Origin: Climacteris rufus
Lineage: Eukaryota > Chordata > Aves > Passeriformes > Climacteridae
DNA: 64,000 nt
Assembly: GCA_013398175.1 (NCBI GenBank)
Contig: VZRZ01008732.1
Coordinates: forward strand, 295,118-359,117
Direction of reading: 5' to 3'
Position numbers and translations under genes: made by a program
Notes under the pieces: model-generated
What the model was told of the DNA's origin: nothing
Database searches by the model: none
The model's input: only the letters and a program-made list of their open reading frames with translations
Shown: piece after piece, positions 60,001 to 64,000 of the stretch
How positions within the stretch are numbered: the first letter of the stretch is position 1
Layout of the letters: the number at the start of each line of letters is the position of its first letter

Positions 60001-61112
60001 AAATGTATACTTTTCATCTATATCCCTAATCACTCACTCTAAGTCAAACCTCAGATCCATCCATGTGAGTGACTCACCTCTTTCCCTTTAACAGAAAATT
60101 AATGCACACCAAAAATTTACTCTTGAGATACGCACAGTCACACTTCTGCATCTTCCTGTGCATTCCTAGAAGTGCTGTGGTTTAATTAATACTCACTGTC
60201 TGAGCATGTTTGGCTTCTGTGAAGCAGTAGCTCAGTAAACAAAGTTATGGATTTTGTATTCATTTCCAAGAGGTAGAAGTTCAATAGGTTGAAAGAGTAA
60301 TGCACAGTATACATCATAATTTCTCACCATTATTCTAAATTGGATGTTTGCATTTAAGCTTTTAAAAAGTTATTTAAGGCCTCTAGATGAACTGACCACT
60401 TTCCAAGTCACTAGAAATTCTAATTGTTGCAGTACTATGGAATTCAAATCACATTAGGAGCTTGTACATAAATATACAAGAAAAAGTCATAGAATGCACT
60501 CATTAAAAACTAGACTGTGACCTTCCTTTATCTGTTTGAAATAAAAAATATTTTCAGAAATTGCACTATTTTATCAACCATGAATGAATTAGACTCTCTG
60601 TAGCTGACTCCTCAGGTCAATCAATGAAGAAAGTTATGACCATTTTAGCTACAGTATTTTATTCAGCCTATTAATAAGTGTATATTGAAGTCACTGGTTA
60701 AGACAAAATATTATTTTGCATCATAAAGATTCACTCATTGACTTCAGATACTTCACAATCTTTTTTCATAAAATTACTTTTTCATCCTCATTTGGATAAA
60801 TTAAGCAGATTGTTTTACAATCTGTCTACAGTTCTTTTCTGAATCTACATGTATTTTCAGTCATTTTCACATGTGCAGCCAGAATACGTTCCCCAAGAGT
60901 AGAGACAGTGATGACACCTTCCTAATGCTTTCTATCCATTGTCTCTGTGCACATTTATATTATTTAGAGCACCTGAACAAGAACTCTTTTTGAAGGATGT
61001 ATTGACAATTTTCACAATCCAAGAGACAACTGTTTTGCAAATGTGATCATCATTCCTAGACTGGACTTTAGAAATTGTAAGCAACTTTCTATGTTAAATC
61101 TCATCTTTGGAA
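54066..61112. other. AT-rich unique sequence, no firm gene
   Basis: No dispersed repeat recognised in 7 kb. The 136-codon minus-strand frame at 58705-59115 and the 111-codon frame at 56699-57034 lack any motif I recognise and are of a length expected by chance. A GC-rich island at about 59340-59640 has overlapping minus-strand frames and may be a decayed LTR or other repeat, but no termini were found. Confidence 0.35.
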
Positions 61113-61265
61113 GATTGGATTAGATATACACAATGCTTCCAGCTTTTCTCTGAACCTCTGAATGAAGACCCCAGAGGAGTCACATCCTTAGCAGATTAGA
61201 TTAGGCAAATATTATGCTTTCAGTTTTCCTCTGCACTTCTGAATGAAGACACTAGAAGAGTCACA
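61113..61265. repeat. Diverged 81-bp-period tandem duplication
   Basis: The segments 61113-61184 and 61194-61265, both 72 bases, align without gaps. They share phrases such as CTGAATGAAGAC and GAGTCACA, and by eye are about three-quarters identical. The divergence implies an old duplication. Confidence 0.85.
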
Positions 61266-64000
61266 AGGAACTGGGATACTCTACAATGGAAGCACAAGTA
61301 TTCATCTAAGCATATAGCAAGAAGCAGTATATTCTTGCTGTATGACAAACTTCAGATATCATATAAAATAAATCATGTTCCAAAGACCACTTTGACAAAG
61401 ACATCAGTGTTAGGTTATAACATTCTGATTATAATCTGTCCATAACACAAGATTAAAATTCGGATAACCTCAATCCTTCAGTTTGAGGAAGGATATGTGG
61501 AAGCCTTTAGTAGATTTCAAGGTATGCACAGTATCAGGACTTAAAATTTTAAAGTCAGCTGGAACCATAATTGGTGGATGCTTCAGAGATGCTGCTAATC
61601 CCTATGTCCCTAACATGTCAAAGAAGTCAGTGTTTCATAGTTTCCTATTCTTTGTTCTTCTCTACAGAATAATGAGGGAAGTAACAATCAAATCAGCCAC
61701 ACTCTTCAGTAAAAGATTCACTTTCTGATTGATTCTACTCTTATAATCCTCCCAAAACAATTGTGGCCTTAGATGTTCTTCAAGTTTTAAATCTATATAA
61801 AAGCTTAGTGTACATAAGTATTAGTTCTTATCTCTTGCTTTCCAGGTTGATTATATGATGGTATTGTCGAGACACCTTTTCCACTGTCTTAATCAGCATA
61901 TATGTAGAGTTGATTTTAGTGCTATCTTTTGCCTTTTTTTTACCTTGAGAGAGCTGTTCTCATTCTCGTCTTTTCACATGGTTTTCTAAGGCATTCTGGA
62001 TTGTCTTCCTACTGCACACATAATCTCTCATTTTACGATGTGTAGTTTTTATATACATTTTGAGTCACCTTTCCTCCTGATTTTTTTTTATTTTATTACC
62101 TACTAACATGTTTCAAGATCCTAATTCTTTTTTCTTTTTTATTCATTTGGAGCTACAGATTTACTACTATTTTTGGAGCAGAAAAGTTATCCACAAAAAA
62201 AACCTAGATTTTTTTTTTCAGAATTATCATTTCCTGACTGGAAGTGATTAATAAATGCAAAAGAAAAAAAAAAAATTAAGCTTGCCTTTACATACCAGTC
62301 ATTTTTTCTCCTCTGATGCACTGATGTACTTTTGCTGTATTGCTTTAAAATTGATTAATCTCTATGTCATGATCTATGTTAATCAGGAGATAATTCTGTT
62401 CTTTGGATACACTAAATTCTCACTGTCTTTTCCTATTTTTAAATCTTTTTTTGTTGTCAGTAGGCTTTCTTACCTTTTTTTTGACCTTTTGTTCTGTATG
62501 AACACCACTATCAGACACAGGAGAAACTTCTAGCATCTTCTTACAGAAGCCACCCCCATAGCCACTGTTTTATCAAAAACTTTACCATGAAAATCCAATA
62601 CTCTATGTAGGAAAAGCATACAGCTTAACTAGAACGTCAATTTAGGTCCATCATTTAAACGCCTGAATTGAGATTGGCTAACATTTCGTCAACACAATCA
62701 CTGTTACATGAAAATTGCACTGATAATAGAATTAATGGTGGCAAAACCAAGTAATACCAACATTTACTTTTGAATTATATTAAAGAAAAATTATTTTCCC
62801 TGCATAGAATTTAATTTTTCAATAATTTTTATAAAAATATATTATTAGAATCATGATTCTCATAACCTGAAAGAATCTATACTTAATATTCACTAAACTT
62901 GTCACAAAAACATCTTTAATCTTTCTGGGAAATTTAAAGTTCTGATTCCTTGGATCCTCTTCCCACAATTTCCCATGCCAAGGATTAACTCACCACCACC
63001 TTCTCTTCCACAGTGACTTAAATAATTCCTTCTAGGTTGAAAACCAAGCATAATTCAAAGGAGAATACACTCCAGACTTGATTCCCAGGAACAGGAATGG
63101 ATGTAGAACAAAACTACAGCATCTGTGTGCCTTCACCTCCCAGCATGCTACAGCTGTAGAATGTTGTATCCTGAAAGGGCCGCACATAGCCCTCGTACCA
63201 CTTTTGCAAATGCAATGCATGCCTTCAGTTTCACATCATACCAACTTAATTCTGATAGGGCAAAAGATAATCTCACTTTATTTCAAGGACTTTTAGCAGA
63301 TAGAAAACATCAACATACTAATCATTGTAACCCAAGAGCTCAAAGAAGCCCCAGGACCAAACACTGTGTAGCACAGATATGATTAAACTCTTCTAGACTG
63401 TGCTAGCCCTGCAGCATGGGTTACACTGAACCAGTTCCTTCTTGGTAGCCAGAACTTCTTCAAGTTATATCCAAGTTCCTTCTTCCCCTAGGATATCCTA
63501 TAAATTTAACACTAAACAGCTAAGAAGCTGACGAAATATTGCCTTCTGTTATTACTACATTGAATCGAGCAACACTGACTTTCACAAAAGTTAAAAAGTA
63601 CTTACCATGAGTAATGAGTGGAAGAAAGGATACACACTCTTCCGGATAAGATGCAAAACCAAAAGTCTTGATATTAGTAAATTGAATTCCTTTAGACTTT
63701 GTGAATACACATCATAGACATCTAAAATTGAGTACCCATATAGTCAGATAAATGCCTGTTCAGATTTTACTTCCTAGGTTGACTAGGGACTTGATTTACT
63801 TCCATTCATCTAGTCATTTAGTGCTTGTTCACACAGTCTGGGGAACAGATGCATACATATGACTGGCAGATGCAACATAGGATCAACAGAAGACATATGT
63901 GTTCTGAATATAAGGTAAGAGAATAGTCAGGTGGATCTCCTGGGGACCATCGAAAGGCATTGGATGCCTATGTTTGGGCAAGTTAATTAAGTCCTTGACT
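61266..64000. other. AT-rich unique sequence, no gene seen
   Basis: Poly(T) and poly(A) runs occur near 62082, 62210 and 62265. Short open frames of 62-92 codons at 62255-62533 and 63032-63382 overlap on both strands without recognisable motifs. Confidence 0.4.

Overview
This window is vertebrate, and almost certainly bird, nuclear DNA: an AT-rich, gene-poor stretch (intergenic or deep intronic) with no complete protein-coding gene that I can recognise. The bird call rests on the repeats. There are many CR1 LINE fragments with the avian 3' end (GATTCTGTG-type octamers) and a recognisable CR1 reverse-transcriptase remnant at 8378-8896. Several LTRs look like avian endogenous retrovirus families (termini such as TGTCGTGG and TGTGCTGG, 5-bp or 6-bp target duplications). 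The LTR types resemble those common in passerines, but I cannot fix the species.

Layout. 1-6.7 kb: low-complexity AT-rich DNA with CR1 pieces (about 513-690, 1702-1827, 4758-5606) and a short solo LTR (2643-2910). 6.75-11.64 kb: a repeat nest. A GC-rich solo LTR (6758-7278) is followed by a long plus-strand CR1 (about 7600-11637) that was later hit by two LTRs (8044-8333 and 9978-11541). The target duplications of both insertions are readable, and the CR1 text resumes in register across both. 13.8-16.7 kb: a minus-strand LTR (13797-14380) and a minus-strand CR1 (15703-16690) carrying a second, short CR1 (16433-16545). 16.7-24.4 kb: mostly unique DNA with one exon-like segment (20789-20879). 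24.4-30.3 kb: solo LTR 24432-24739, a 1.16-kb plus-strand LTR (25280-26437), two CR1 pieces in opposite orientation (27690-28856), and a probable minus-strand LTR near 29.8-30.25 kb. 34.7-36.5 kb: a CR1 piece, then a very long polypurine pentanucleotide array with an assembly gap. 41.3-42.2 kb: a minus-strand LTR. 48.07-48.7 kb: a well-delimited plus-strand solo LTR. 53.65-54.07 kb: a solo LTR whose left edge is duplicated around a single N. 54-64 kb: unique AT-rich DNA with a diverged 81-bp-period duplication (61113-61265).

What it adds up to: the open reading frames in the window are explained by repeats (CR1, LTRs, the pentanucleotide array) or are of a length expected by chance in AT-rich DNA. 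I found no RNA gene, CRISPR array, operon or new system. The points most worth a second look are the exon-like segment, the near-loopless perfect palindromes, the motif turnover in the polypurine array, the apparent haplotype mis-join at 53.65 kb, and the cluster of short LTRs sharing an unusual TATA/poly(A) arrangement.
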